Below, piece by piece: positions 1 to 6,998 of a stretch of 23,580 nt of DNA (positions are counted from its first letter, which is position 1; each line of letters starts with the position of its first letter). The stretch spans positions 3,754 to 27,333 of IMG/VR virus record IMGVR_UViG_3300012012_001593; one strand, written 5' to 3'. The notes below the pieces were generated by a model. That model saw only the letters and a program-made list of their open reading frames with translations. It was not told the origin of the DNA and ran no database searches. Source of the DNA: a virus. The position numbers and the translations under genes were made by a program.

Positions 1-147
1 ATCGCCGCCGCGAAGGAGCGCGCCGACATCGAGACGGCCGTGGCCGCGCTGCGCCGCCCGCCTCCGACGCCGCCCCCCGTGGCACCGCCCGTCGTCGAGC
101 CCGACCCGATGGACGACGCGATCGAGCCGCCTGACCGCGAAACCTGA
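1..147 (+). CDS. C-terminal end of an upstream head-region gene (cut by window edge)
   Basis: An open frame runs from the first base to a TGA at 145-147 and gives 48 residues. It begins with a short charged, Ala-rich helix-like segment and ends in a Pro/Val-rich, acidic tail. It lies 17 nt before the scaffold-like gene and has the same strand and base composition. By position it would be the end of a portal, protease or head-morphogenesis protein, but nothing visible decides between these. The start lies outside the window. Confidence 0.6.
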   Translation: MAAAKERADIETAVAALRRPPPTPPPVAPPVVEPDPMDDAIEPPDRET

Positions 148-164
148 ACCAGAGGACCAAACCC

Positions 165-842
165 ATGGGCTACAACTGCCCCCACTGCTCCGTCGAGATC
201 ACCGGCGTTACCACCGAGGAAGGCGTAAAGAAGCGCCTCGCGGAGCAGAAGGCCGCGCACACCACGGCGCTCGCCGAGGTGGCCCAGCGCGCCGAGCAGG
301 CCGCCGCGAAGGCCGCCGCCGCTGAGGCCGACCTGGGCCGCCTGCGACCGCTCGCCGAGCGCGCCGAGAGCCTGGACCGCGACCTCGCCTACCAGCGCGC
401 CGGGATCCCCGAAGCCGCGTCGAAGGCGGTCGAGACGCTGTACCGCGGCTACCGCGCCGAGGCCGGAGACGCCGCCATCGACCGCGCCGCGTGGCTCGCC
501 GACGCCGCCGCCCAGGGCGACTACGCCGCGATGGTGGCCGCCGTCCGGGTCGCGCCCGCCGGGGCGCCCGCGACCCCGCCCGCCGCCGCGCCGCCGGCCG
601 CCAAGCCGCCGGGGGCCTCGACGCTGCCGCCGGCCAGCGCCAACGCGACCGCGAACCCGCCCGCGGCAGTCGCTCCGAAGATGAGCGCCGACCAGTTCCG
701 CGAGCAGACGGCGAAGCTCGCCGAGGCGGTCCGCGCCGCGCAGACGCCGGAGGCTCGCACGAAGGCCCGCGCCGACTACGACACGCAGCGGGCCGCGCTG
801 GTGGCGCAGATGGCCGCGCCGACGGTTGCCGTCACGACTTGA
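165..842 (+). CDS. Scaffold-like protein with N-terminal CxxC motif
   Basis: 225 aa. Residues 1-12 contain a CPHC pair that resembles half of a zinc knuckle. Residues 20-65 are an Ala/Glu/Lys/Arg-rich helix with strong coiled-coil character, 70-130 are helical, about 130-170 is a flexible Ala/Pro linker, and 175-210 is another charged helix. A purine-rich stretch (AGAGGACC) precedes the ATG. Capsid scaffolds are typically helical, low in aromatic residues and encoded just upstream of the major capsid gene. This protein fits, although a leftward cassette now separates it from the capsid gene. It would act inside the procapsid during assembly. The call rests on position and composition, not on a recognised family signature; a minor head protein is the alternative. 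Confidence 0.55.
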   Translation: MGYNCPHCSVEITGVTTEEGVKKRLAEQKAAHTTALAEVAQRAEQAAAKAAAAEADLGRLRPLAERAESLDRDLAYQRAGIPEAASKAVETLYRGYRAEAGDAAIDRAAWLADAAAQGDYAAMVAAVRVAPAGAPATPPAAAPPAAKPPGASTLPPASANATANPPAAVAPKMSADQFREQTAKLAEAVRAAQTPEARTKARADYDTQRAALVAQMAAPTVAVTT

Positions 843-854
843 CGGCGCCGCGGT

Positions 855-1019
855 TCACGCCAGCCCCCGGGCACGCAACCACTCCGACAGCGAGACGCCA
901 GCGGCGCGGGCCGCCGCGACCAGGCGATCCCGCTCCTCGGCGGTGCAACGAAGGCGCACCGTCACCGTGCGGAAGGGGATCGGGACGGCCACGCCGTCGA
1001 CGAGGCGGGCGCCAGTCAC
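855..1019 (-). CDS. Ribbon-helix-helix (Arc/CopG/MobC-like) small DNA-binding protein
   Basis: 54 aa from a GTG at 1019-1017, chosen because it overlaps the TGA of the upstream leftward gene (GTGA, 1016-1019). The pattern is a short beta strand (TVTVRLR, about 18-24), a helix starting TAEERDRL (27-39), a turn AAGVS and a second helix SLSEWLRARG (43-52). This is the usual ribbon-helix-helix layout found in Arc/CopG repressors and mobilisation accessory proteins, which bind palindromic DNA as dimers. A paralog lies at 19710-19886, with the same GTGA junction and the same C-terminal SEWLR-RGLA pattern. It ends 12 nt from the convergent scaffold gene. Inference: it may regulate its own operon through the palindromes at 1452-1474. 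Confidence 0.72.
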   Translation of the reverse strand: MTGARLVDGVAVPIPFRTVTVRLRCTAEERDRLVAAARAAGVSLSEWLRARGLA

Positions 1020-1402
1020 GCGACCGCCAGCGCGGCGGCGGCGGCGGCGCGGGCGGCGACTTGAGCATCGGCCCATGCTGCGGCCCACGCCGCGATTCGG
1101 TTCGCGCCGTGGTCCATGCTGGCGGCCCGCATCACGACGGCGCGGGCAGCGTCCCAGGCGGGACCGATCGAAACGTCGCAGGCGGCGCGCCATGCCGGGA
1201 GCCCGGCGGCACGTCCGACGGCGGCGCGGGCCGCGCCGTTCGAGGCGTCCACGGCGATCGCGCGAACCGCCGCCACCGACCCACGCGGGGCGCCGGTCCA
1301 TTCGCCATCACCGGCCGCGGCCCGGTCGGCGTCCCACGCCGAAACCCAGGCCGCGATCGAGTCGATGCTGCTGCTCTTGTACGATGCGGCGGTCGTCGCC
1401 AT
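1016..1402 (-). CDS. Unknown Ala/Trp-rich protein of an antisense cassette
   Basis: 128 aa. The ATG at 1402 has a well-placed GGAG 8 nt upstream; a GTG at 1432 is possible but has no good ribosome binding site. The protein is helical and dominated by Ala with regularly spaced Trp (AAW, AWDA, WRAA, AWDAARA, AAWAAAW), giving a heptad-like repeat, and ends in a poly-Ala run encoded by a GCG microsatellite near 1030-1055. No signal peptide or membrane segment is seen. It is translationally coupled to the ribbon-helix-helix gene and faces against the head genes. Its function is not recognised. Position and orientation resemble a moron, meaning an accessory gene expressed from its own promoter in a prophage. 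Confidence 0.6.
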   Translation of the reverse strand: MATTAASYKSSSIDSIAAWVSAWDADRAAAGDGEWTGAPRGSVAAVRAIAVDASNGAARAAVGRAAGLPAWRAACDVSIGPAWDAARAVVMRAASMDHGANRIAAWAAAWADAQVAARAAAAAALAVA

Positions 1403-1451
1403 GTTTGCTCCGGGGTGGCGTGCGTTGCTCACCCATACAGCATAGCACGAC

Positions 1452-1485
1452 GTAGCTACCGCGTGTAGCTACACCACAAAGAAAG
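1452..1485 (-). promoter_or_regulatory. Operator/promoter region of the left accessory cassette
   Basis: GTAGCTAC (1452-1459) and a perfect 12-bp palindrome GTGTAGCTACAC (1463-1474) are followed after 4 nt by AAGAAAG (1479-1485), which reads CTTTCTT in the direction of transcription. The element lies 61 nt upstream of the ATG at 1402. The same palindrome, 4-nt spacer and AAGAAAG box recur at 20511-20533 and 21131-21153 upstream of two other leftward operons. This is best read as a shared operator with promoter elements. The -35/-10 boxes cannot be placed with confidence. Confidence 0.65.
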
Positions 1486-1498
1486 CGGACGAGGTGGC

Positions 1499-1535
1499 GG
1501 CGCGCAACCGGGTGGCGCGCCACGGGCTGCCGTGG
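1499..1535. other. Inverted repeats in the gap before the capsid gene
   Basis: Three overlapping structures occur: GGCGCGC (1499-1505) pairs with GCGCGCC (1515-1521); GTGGCGCGCCAC (1512-1523) is a perfect palindrome; CCACGG-GCTG-CCGTGG (1520-1535) is a perfect 6-bp hairpin. No T-run follows, so a standard intrinsic terminator is not supported. They could mark a protein-binding site or alternative RNA folds. The rest of 1536-1639 shows no gene; it holds a weak GCCCC...GGGGT inverted repeat near 1573-1592 and possibly the promoter of the capsid transcript. Confidence 0.45.
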
Positions 1536-1639
1536 TAGCGTGAGTGCACATACCCCGCCGCGCTCTCGGGCTGCCCCTCCGTATGGGGTGCGCGTCGGAC
1601 CACGGTCACCCCGGCCCGCCCCCGTATCAGGCGCCGACC

Positions 1640-1680
1640 GTGCTCTACCACCTACGCGCCCTTGCGGCGCAGGAGAGCAC
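1640..1680 (+). promoter_or_regulatory. Leader hairpin enclosing the capsid gene ribosome binding site
   Basis: GTGCTCT (1640-1646) pairs perfectly with AGAGCAC (1674-1680), and inside it GCGCC (1656-1660) pairs with GGCGC (1666-1670) around a CTTGC loop. The Shine-Dalgarno AGGAGAG (1671-1677) lies largely within the outer stem, just before the ATG at 1683. In mRNA this could stabilise the leader or tune access of ribosomes to the capsid start. A second hairpin-plus-AGGAGAG leader precedes the gene at 3632. Confidence 0.5.
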
Positions 1681-1682
1681 AG

Positions 1683-2657
1683 ATGGCCACCGGCGCACCT
1701 ACCAGCCAGAGCGGCAGCGTTACCGACCACGGCTTTGCCTACATGTTCGCCCCGGCGGACATCGACATTGCGATCATGGACGCCCTCGACGCGGCGAAGT
1801 TGCCCACCGTCCGCCTCCGCGGCTCGTTCGCCGGCCAGGGCTCCACGGTGATGCGCGTCGAATACATCGACGGGATCGGCGCCGCGAACCCCATGGCCGC
1901 GCTCGTCTCCGAGACGGACGCGATCGCCATCTCGACCCCGACCTCGGGCTATTCGACGATCACCCTCGGGGAGTACGGCGTCGCCTACGGGCAGACGTAC
2001 ACCAGCCAGATCCTCGGCCGCCAGCCGGGCATCGGCCTGGAGAACATCGCGAGCCTGCCGTCCTTTGCCGGCTCCTACGTCGCCCGCTTCCGCGCGCTCT
2101 ACTGCGCGGCCGGCGCCGCGATCACCAACACCGTCGGCGCCGTGACCACGACCGCCAGCGTCGACGACCTGCTCGACCTGCTTGCCCTCGACCGCGCCTA
2201 CTCGTCCGAGATGGCGCCCGGCCGCGTCGTCACGATGAAGCCCGAGGCGTTCTCGCAGCTCCTCGAGTCGGCCCGCGCCGAGCCCGGCTTCCAGGGCGAC
2301 GCCAACTCGTTCGCGATCGGCCAGGCGAACGGGAACACGATGCAGTATGTCAGCAACTTCCTTGGCCTCGGCAAAGACTTCGTCCTCACCGACGACGTCA
2401 CCGCGAGCGGCGGCGGTCACAACAACTTCTGGGTTTCGGACGGCGGCATCGGCTACGCCACCGGCGACACCTCGCGCATCAACGCCCCGGCCGCCGTCAA
2501 CCCGCTCGCGGTGCCGGAGTGGGGGATGCTCATCCAGGACGTGCTCGTCGGGCTGAACCAGGCGACCCTCGAGCGCCAGGCGCGCGCGTGGCTCGGCCTC
2601 GGCCTCGGTTCCACCGAGGTCTACCGCCAGCGCCGGTGGCTCAGCATCGACGCCTGA
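1683..2657 (+). CDS. Major capsid protein
   Basis: 324 aa. The ATG at 1683 follows AGGAGAG by 5 nt; an in-frame ATG at 1662 lacks such a site. Features usual for HK97-fold capsid proteins are visible: an acidic N-terminal helix (about 20-40), a glycine-containing beta hairpin, a central helix-rich region with DDLLDLLALDRAYS (about 165-180), a loop domain rich in Asn/Gly (215-235) and a C-terminal stretch with NQATLERQARAWLGLG. Length and position between scaffold-like and neck genes agree. It forms the capsid shell. The family assignment is from pattern recognition of length, composition and order, without a database match. Confidence 0.82.
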   Translation: MATGAPTSQSGSVTDHGFAYMFAPADIDIAIMDALDAAKLPTVRLRGSFAGQGSTVMRVEYIDGIGAANPMAALVSETDAIAISTPTSGYSTITLGEYGVAYGQTYTSQILGRQPGIGLENIASLPSFAGSYVARFRALYCAAGAAITNTVGAVTTTASVDDLLDLLALDRAYSSEMAPGRVVTMKPEAFSQLLESARAEPGFQGDANSFAIGQANGNTMQYVSNFLGLGKDFVLTDDVTASGGGHNNFWVSDGGIGYATGDTSRINAPAAVNPLAVPEWGMLIQDVLVGLNQATLERQARAWLGLGLGSTEVYRQRRWLSIDA

Positions 2658-2698
2658 GCCCGGTTCCGACTCCATCACCGACAGAGAGGACGCCCACC

Positions 2699-3427
2699 AT
2701 GCCCGTGCCAAAGCGCGCCGCGAAACAACAGGAGTCGACGCCCGCCGCAGCCTATGCGATGCGCGACGACACCCAGGCCGTCAGCGACGCGCCGGTCCCG
2801 CTGGTGGAGCGTGCTCGCCCGCCGTTCATCCTCTGCTACAACCCGCTCGGGTGGGCACCGGCCGACGTCGACGGGACGGTGGTGTGGCTGCCGGAGGTGA
2901 TGGAGATCCCCGTCATCCCCGGCACCAACGGCGCTTTCGTGACGCTCAAGGGCCAGGACCCCAGCGACAGCATCCGATCGATGCGCGCCTACCTTCGGGA
3001 CGAGCGGGGCCTCGTCCCGCTCGACCGGGCTCTCCAGGTGCCCCCCGGAGTCCTCCCGGCCGGGGTGCCTGGAGGGTCCTGGTCCCGCTCGCTGGAGGTC
3101 CGCGTTCGCGGCATCCAGGGGCAGGTCGTCAGCTACCTCACGCCGTGGCACCTTGCGGCCCCGACCATGCCGGGGGCGCCCATCAAGTTCAAGCTGCACC
3201 GGGCGAGCTGGGACCGGTTCCGCGCGTGGCTCGTGTCGGAGGGCCACATCGTCGCCGACGCGACGCTCGCCGCCGTCCAGGCGGAGCACGTCCGCCGCGC
3301 CGCCGCCCGCCTCGACCGGGCCGAGACGACCGCCTATCCGAACGAGGCGATCGCCACGAAGCGGATCGCCGCCCGTCGCGCGGTGCTCGAGTCGGCGCAG
3401 GGCGCCCAGCTTCCCGAGGTGGCGTGA
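2699..3427 (+). CDS. Head-region protein of unknown function
   Basis: 242 aa. The ATG at 2699 follows AGAGAGGAC. Residues 1-40 are charged and probably disordered; 42-190 are a mixed fold with several Trp/Pro motifs (NPLGWAPADVDG near 50, TPWHLAAP near 148); 190-240 form a long Arg/Ala/Glu helix with coiled-coil character. It lies directly after the capsid gene and overlaps the next gene by one base (TGATG at 3425-3429). Candidates are a head-closure or capsid-associated protein. No family was recognised. Confidence 0.6.
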   Translation: MPVPKRAAKQQESTPAAAYAMRDDTQAVSDAPVPLVERARPPFILCYNPLGWAPADVDGTVVWLPEVMEIPVIPGTNGAFVTLKGQDPSDSIRSMRAYLRDERGLVPLDRALQVPPGVLPAGVPGGSWSRSLEVRVRGIQGQVVSYLTPWHLAAPTMPGAPIKFKLHRASWDRFRAWLVSEGHIVADATLAAVQAEHVRRAAARLDRAETTAYPNEAIATKRIAARRAVLESAQGAQLPEVA

Positions 3428-3585
3428 TGGCCGACAAGGGCGGCGCCACCCGCGACAGCATCGACAGCGCCGCCCGCACGGTGCGGGAGGCATCCGGTGG
3501 ACGGCTGACGCAGGAGCAGGCCCGCGAGCGGGTCGAGCGCGCCGTCCGGACCGGCGACAACAAGCGATCGAACGGGGGCCGATAG
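3427..3585 (+). CDS. Small charged protein, unknown
   Basis: 52 aa. It starts at an ATG overlapping the previous stop (TGATG), so it is translationally coupled. The sequence is hydrophilic, with a helical RLTQEQARERVERAVRTG segment (about 26-43) and a basic Asn/Gly/Arg end. No Cys, no membrane segment. Reality is supported by the coupled start and the lack of any other gene in the interval. Function unknown. Confidence 0.55.
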   Translation: MADKGGATRDSIDSAARTVREASGGRLTQEQARERVERAVRTGDNKRSNGGR

Positions 3586-3591
3586 GCTGCC

Positions 3592-3625
3592 GTGAACCCG
3601 CGGCGAAAGCCGCTTCACAGGAGAG
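3592..3625 (+). promoter_or_regulatory. GNRA-capped hairpin directly before the ribosome binding site of the 3632 gene
   Basis: GTGAA (3592-3596) pairs with TTCAC (3614-3618) and GCGGC (3600-3604) with GCCGC (3609-3613), with a GAAA tetraloop (3605-3608) and a CCC bulge on the 5' side. AGGAGAG (3619-3625) follows immediately and the ATG is at 3632. The fold leaves the ribosome site single-stranded. It may act as a 5' stabiliser or processing signal for a highly translated structural gene. It has no T-run, so it is not a typical terminator. Confidence 0.55.
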
Positions 3626-3631
3626 ACGACA

Positions 3632-4324
3632 ATGGCCACCACCACCACCTACGGGTCGAGCGCAACCCGCGCCCTCACCGCCCAGCTTCGCCTCAAGGGC
3701 GGCGTGCGCGTCACGGGCGCCCTTACCGGCAACCTGACGCTGGACACGCAGTCGAGCAACTTCCAGCACATCGACCCGGGCGCCGCGACCCGCACCATCA
3801 CGCTGCCGGCCGCCGCGTCCAGCGACGGCGCGCTGTTCTTCTTCCGCAACATCGGCACCGTCGTGGCCGTCGACGTGATCATCAGCGACGGCGCCACGGT
3901 CGACACGCTGCGCCCCGGCGAGTCGGCCACGCTCGTCTGCGACGGGACCGACTGGTTCGTGCAGTCGCGCTCCGCTCCGGTGCTCGTCGAGCTCAACTAC
4001 GCGGTGCCGACCGACGTCCTCGGCAACGTCTTCTTCACGGCCGATCGGGTGTACAACCTGATCGGGATCCGCCACGTCACGTCGACCGCCGGCACCGGCG
4101 GCGCCTGCACGGGCGTGATCAAAAAGGCCGCCTCTGGCACCGCGGTGGCGTCGGGTACGGCGATGCACGCGGGTTCGATCGACTTCGTGGCGACCATCTG
4201 GACGCCCGCGACGGTGGCCCCGACCGTGCTGGCGATCGCGGCCGGCGACACCCTCGGCATCGACGTCACCGGCACGTCGACCTCGGCGACCGGCACGGTG
4301 ACTTTGGTCCTCGCCCCGGTCTAG
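3632..4324 (+). CDS. Beta-rich head decoration or head-fibre-like structural protein
   Basis: 230 aa with a strong AGGAGAG leader. Residues 1-40 are Thr/Leu/Gly-rich. Residues 45-115 follow a beta-sandwich-like pattern common in phage surface proteins: an ITLPAA strand, a FFFRNIG strand, then DG-x-TVDTLRPGESATLVCDGTDW. Residues 120-230 are alternating Val/Thr/Ala strands with TGTSTSATGTVT at the end. It is low in Lys and has a single internal Cys pair region. Lying among head genes and carrying a strong leader, it may be an abundant capsid decoration protein or a short fibre. The exact role is inferred. Confidence 0.6.
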   Translation: MATTTTYGSSATRALTAQLRLKGGVRVTGALTGNLTLDTQSSNFQHIDPGAATRTITLPAAASSDGALFFFRNIGTVVAVDVIISDGATVDTLRPGESATLVCDGTDWFVQSRSAPVLVELNYAVPTDVLGNVFFTADRVYNLIGIRHVTSTAGTGGACTGVIKKAASGTAVASGTAMHAGSIDFVATIWTPATVAPTVLAIAAGDTLGIDVTGTSTSATGTVTLVLAPV

Positions 4325-4349
4325 TCCACCGAGCAGCAGGGGGTGACGC

Positions 4350-5123
4350 GTGAGCGCATCGGAGATCGTCTACACCGCGAGGGCGCCCTACCCGGACGTC
4401 CTCGAACGCGGACGCGCGCAGGTCGTGACCCTGCCGACGTACCGCGACGGTGTGGCCGCCGCTCCGGCCTCCGGCACCTTCACCCTTTGGGGGCCCACGC
4501 AGGTCGCGATCGTGTCGGCGCAGGCTGTCACGATCGCGTCAAGCGTGGCGACCTACTCGATCTCCGCCGGCACCCTGCCGGCGACGCTGGCGCTCGGCGA
4601 GGGCTACCTCGAGGAGTGGGCGCTTGTGATGCCCGACGGCACGACGCGCACCTACCGCCGCACCGCGGCGCTCGCGTTGCGGTCGCTGTACCCGGTCTAC
4701 TCCGACATCGACGCGCTGGCCGAATACCCTGGCATTCAGCGCGACATCGCAAGCAACGCGACCAGCCTCCAGGGCTACGTCGACGAGGCCTGGCGCCAGA
4801 TCCTCGGCCGGCTCGCCGAGCGCCGGGTGTACCCCTACCTGGTGATGACCGCCGACAGCTTCCGCGACGTCCACCGGCACATAACGCTGCACCTCACGTT
4901 CAAGTCGTTCTTCCGCGGCGTGTCGGGCACCGGCGAGAAGTATGCCGAGCTGATGCGCTACCACGACGCCGAGGCCACGAAGGCGTGGACCTCGCTTACC
5001 GCGCAGATGGACCACGACCACGACGGCTACGTCGACGGCGAGGCCCGCGAGCGCGCCAGCACGATCGTCCACATCAATGCGGCCGGGCCGCAGCGCGCTT
5101 TCTACCACCGCTATACCCTGTGA
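4350..5123 (+). CDS. Probable head-tail connector/adaptor protein
   Basis: 257 aa from a GTG at 4350 with a G-rich site (AGCAGGGGG) upstream. The first ~110 residues are beta-rich and the last ~140 are helical (SLYPVYSDIDALAEYPGIQ, DEAWRQILGRLAERRVYPYL, HITLHLTFKSFFRGVSG), a helical type seen in connector proteins that line the neck ring. Near residue 220 is DHDHDGYVDGE, which matches the first positions of an EF-hand-type calcium loop (D-x-D-x-DG-x-V-D). It lies between head and tail genes, as adaptors do. Family membership is inferred from architecture and position. Confidence 0.6.
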   Translation: MSASEIVYTARAPYPDVLERGRAQVVTLPTYRDGVAAAPASGTFTLWGPTQVAIVSAQAVTIASSVATYSISAGTLPATLALGEGYLEEWALVMPDGTTRTYRRTAALALRSLYPVYSDIDALAEYPGIQRDIASNATSLQGYVDEAWRQILGRLAERRVYPYLVMTADSFRDVHRHITLHLTFKSFFRGVSGTGEKYAELMRYHDAEATKAWTSLTAQMDHDHDGYVDGEARERASTIVHINAAGPQRAFYHRYTL

Positions 5124-5130
5124 GGCTACA

Positions 5131-5646
5131 ATGGCCGGCATCCGTAACGCCTTTGTCAAGATCGAGATCGGGGCCACGGGCCTCCCCACCACGCCGATCG
5201 CCGGGGGTGGGGCCGTCCCGATCAACGAGCTGATCGCGCTCGCCGTGGGCACCGGCGCCGGGCAGGTCAACCGGGCCTACATTGCGAACCGCTCGATCGG
5301 CGCGGCCGGCACCGAAGACCTGGACCTCTCCGGGACGGCGCTCCTCGACGTCAACGGCGACGCGGTCGCTTTGGACAACGTGAAGCTGATCTACGTCAAG
5401 AACACGAGCTCGAACGGCACCGGGTCCGTCAACCTGATGAACGCCACCGCGAACGGCGTCGGCAACGGCGCGAGCGGCTTCGTGACCGCCACCGGCGACA
5501 AGTGGAACATCCCGGCCGGCGGCGTCGGCCTCTGGTACAACCCCAACGGTTTCACGGTCACCGCGGCCACCGCGGACCTGATCACCGTCGCCGCGCCCGG
5601 CACCGCCGCGACCTACACCATCGTCATCCTCGGCGTCGACTCCTGA
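5131..5646 (+). CDS. Beta-rich neck/head structural protein
   Basis: 171 aa. The ATG at 5131 has GAGG 5-8 nt upstream and starts 7 nt after the previous stop. It is rich in Gly, Ala, Thr, Asn and Val with repeating strand patterns: DLDLSGTALLDVNGDAVAL (about 70-88), KLIYVKNTSSNGTGS (90-105), WNIPAGGVGLWYNP (130-143) and TAATYTIVILG at the end. It has almost no Cys and no membrane segment. The pattern is common in small phage structural proteins located among neck genes; a decoration role is equally possible. The stop overlaps the next start (TGATG, 5644-5648). Confidence 0.58.
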   Translation: MAGIRNAFVKIEIGATGLPTTPIAGGGAVPINELIALAVGTGAGQVNRAYIANRSIGAAGTEDLDLSGTALLDVNGDAVALDNVKLIYVKNTSSNGTGSVNLMNATANGVGNGASGFVTATGDKWNIPAGGVGLWYNPNGFTVTAATADLITVAAPGTAATYTIVILGVDS

Positions 5647-6149
5647 TGACGGCCTACCTCCCCAGCACCGTGGCCGAGGCTCTACGCGCCCGCGTCGAGC
5701 TTCTGCCCGTTCGCGCGGCCTACGCGCAGGACGCGACGGGCTGGGTGAGGTCGTCCTACATGCTGGTGCCGGAGTTCGAGCCCGACACGTCGGCCCACCT
5801 TCGGTTCTTCGTCGACGACCGCGCGCTGGTGCAGGGCGGCACCCCGCAGGTCTATACCAACGACTGCCCCGGCGTGACCGTGCGCGCCCCCGTGTCGGTG
5901 TCGTGGCTGATGCGGATGCGCCCGCTCTCCGACGGCGACGCCGATAACAACGTCGACGCCGTCACCGATTGGGACGCGGCATCCGTCGCCGCGTGCCACC
6001 TCGCCGGCTGGCTGCTCGACCCGACCTGGCACGACTACGACCTCGTCGCGCTCCAGCCCGCATTCCTCGACCGCCGGCCGATCCTCGGCGGTGACTGGCT
6101 CCAGTGTGAGCTTCGGCTCGCCGTCTCCTACACTCTCGACATCGGGTGA
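5646..6149 (+). CDS. Probable tail completion/terminator or neck protein
   Basis: 167 aa, translationally coupled to the previous gene. It starts with an amphipathic helix (AEALRARVELLPVRAAYAQ), continues with mixed strands (SYMLVPEFEP, HLRFFVDDRALVQ) and ends with a strand-rich part (DWLQCELRLAVSYTLDIG). Size, mixed fold and position immediately before the tail tube gene match tail terminator/completion proteins, which cap the tail at the neck. No diagnostic motif is visible, so the function is inferred from gene order. Confidence 0.5.
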   Translation: MTAYLPSTVAEALRARVELLPVRAAYAQDATGWVRSSYMLVPEFEPDTSAHLRFFVDDRALVQGGTPQVYTNDCPGVTVRAPVSVSWLMRMRPLSDGDADNNVDAVTDWDAASVAACHLAGWLLDPTWHDYDLVALQPAFLDRRPILGGDWLQCELRLAVSYTLDIG

Positions 6150-6153
6150 CCAA

Positions 6154-6648
6154 ATGGCCAAGGTGAACCTCCGCGACCTGACGATCCTTGCCGGCCAGGA
6201 CGGGACCGCGGTGGTGCTGTCGGCCGACCTGCGATGCGGCCCGGGCGACTTCGCCTTCGACGCGTTGAAGGAAGCCTTCTCCGCGGTGAACGCGATCTAC
6301 TGCAACGGGGTCTTCGAAGAGATGACCTACGGGTCGCAGGAGCCGGTCACCGGATCCGTCACGATCTACCACGACGGCTCGCTGACGGACACGATCACTG
6401 GCAAGCCGCTGGACTTCGTGCTGAAGACCGGCCTTTTTGCGAGTGGCACCACGGTCAACCCCGGCGGGCAAGGCCCCTGGGCCTGCGACCTCGTCTGGGG
6501 CGTCAGCAAAGGCGGCGTCGTGTCGCAGGTAAAGTTCCACACGTGCCGCCTGACGGCCAGCTACGCGACCAACGCCGAGGCCAACACCATCAGCCTGTCG
6601 TGGGAGGCCCACGGCCGCCCCGGCTTCGCGCCGGTGGTGATCTCGTGA
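6154..6648 (+). CDS. Major tail (tube) protein
   Basis: 164 aa. The ATG at 6154 lies 4 nt after the previous stop, with GGTGA upstream. The pattern is that of a small tail tube subunit: N-terminal strands (KVNLRDLTILAG, TAVVLSADLR), a central helix (DFAFDALKEAFSAVNAIY), a beta hairpin SVTIYHDGSLTDTIT, and C-terminal strands (VSQVKFHTCRLTASYATN, TISLSWEAHGRPGFAPVVI). The directly following chaperone pair with a -1 slippery site is the standard neighbour of tail tube genes. It would polymerise as stacked rings around the tape measure. Confidence 0.72.
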   Translation: MAKVNLRDLTILAGQDGTAVVLSADLRCGPGDFAFDALKEAFSAVNAIYCNGVFEEMTYGSQEPVTGSVTIYHDGSLTDTITGKPLDFVLKTGLFASGTTVNPGGQGPWACDLVWGVSKGGVVSQVKFHTCRLTASYATNAEANTISLSWEAHGRPGFAPVVIS

Positions 6649-6998
6649 GGCTCCCGAGCGGCGTCGAGCTCGTGCAGGTCCGGCGGTTCTCCGGCCTTGA
6701 CCGCCTCGTCATCCGCCAGCACCACGCCGAGGCCGAGCACGTCCGGGCGCGGTTCGCACTCGCCTACGCGGTAGTCGGGATCGCGCACGGGATCGGCAAT
6801 CCGCCGGCCGTGTGGTCGACGCCGGCCCTCGTCGCGTACGGCGAGTGGGTGTGTCTGCACCTGGAGACGTCCGAGGATGCCGAGGCGCTGGCGTCAGCGG
6901 TGCTCGGGTTCGCGACGCCGATCATCGTGGCCCAGCGGGTCACGGTCGAGGCCGTCGACGCGGCGGGAAAATCCGACGCGCCTCCGGCTGGGGCCTGA
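6645..6998 (+). CDS. Tail assembly chaperone, short (G-like) product
   Basis: 117 aa from a GTG overlapping the tail tube stop (GTGA, 6645-6648). It reads through a GGGAAAA heptamer at 6965-6971 in zero frame and ends at the TGA at 6996-6998. The protein is helical and neutral, with VRARFALAYAVVGIAHGIG and EDAEALASAVLGFATPIIVA segments. By analogy with lambda gpG it would bind the tape measure and tail tube subunits during tail assembly and be absent from the virion. The location between tail tube and tape measure genes, together with the slippery site, makes the call firm although the protein itself has no motif. Confidence 0.75.
   Translation: MRLPSGVELVQVRRFSGLDRLVIRQHHAEAEHVRARFALAYAVVGIAHGIGNPPAVWSTPALVAYGEWVCLHLETSEDAEALASAVLGFATPIIVAQRVTVEAVDAAGKSDAPPAGA

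Noticed and set aside
1030-1055. GCG trinucleotide run as a functional repeat
   Set aside because: It is part of an Ala-rich C-terminus and consistent with local GC bias.
855-1402. Toxin-antitoxin pair as a definite call
   Set aside because: The RHH protein fits an antitoxin-like regulator but the partner has no known toxin motif; kept only as a hypothesis.
1403-1432. GTG start at 1432 for the 128-aa antisense gene
   Set aside because: The ATG at 1402 has a GGAG at proper distance, while the GTG has none.
1573-1592. tRNA or small RNA in the gap before the capsid gene
   Set aside because: The weak GCCCC...GGGGT pairing has no cloverleaf arms, and no CCA-type end or T-loop was seen.
1308-2711. 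Long leftward frame opposite the capsid gene
   Set aside because: It is a shadow of the capsid frame in GC-rich DNA, with Gly/Arg/Ala/Glu low-complexity composition and no ribosome site.
2675-4168. 497-residue leftward frame opposite three head genes
   Set aside because: Composition is Arg/Gly/Ala-rich with no domain; it crosses three well-supported coupled genes and the hairpin leader at 3592-3625.
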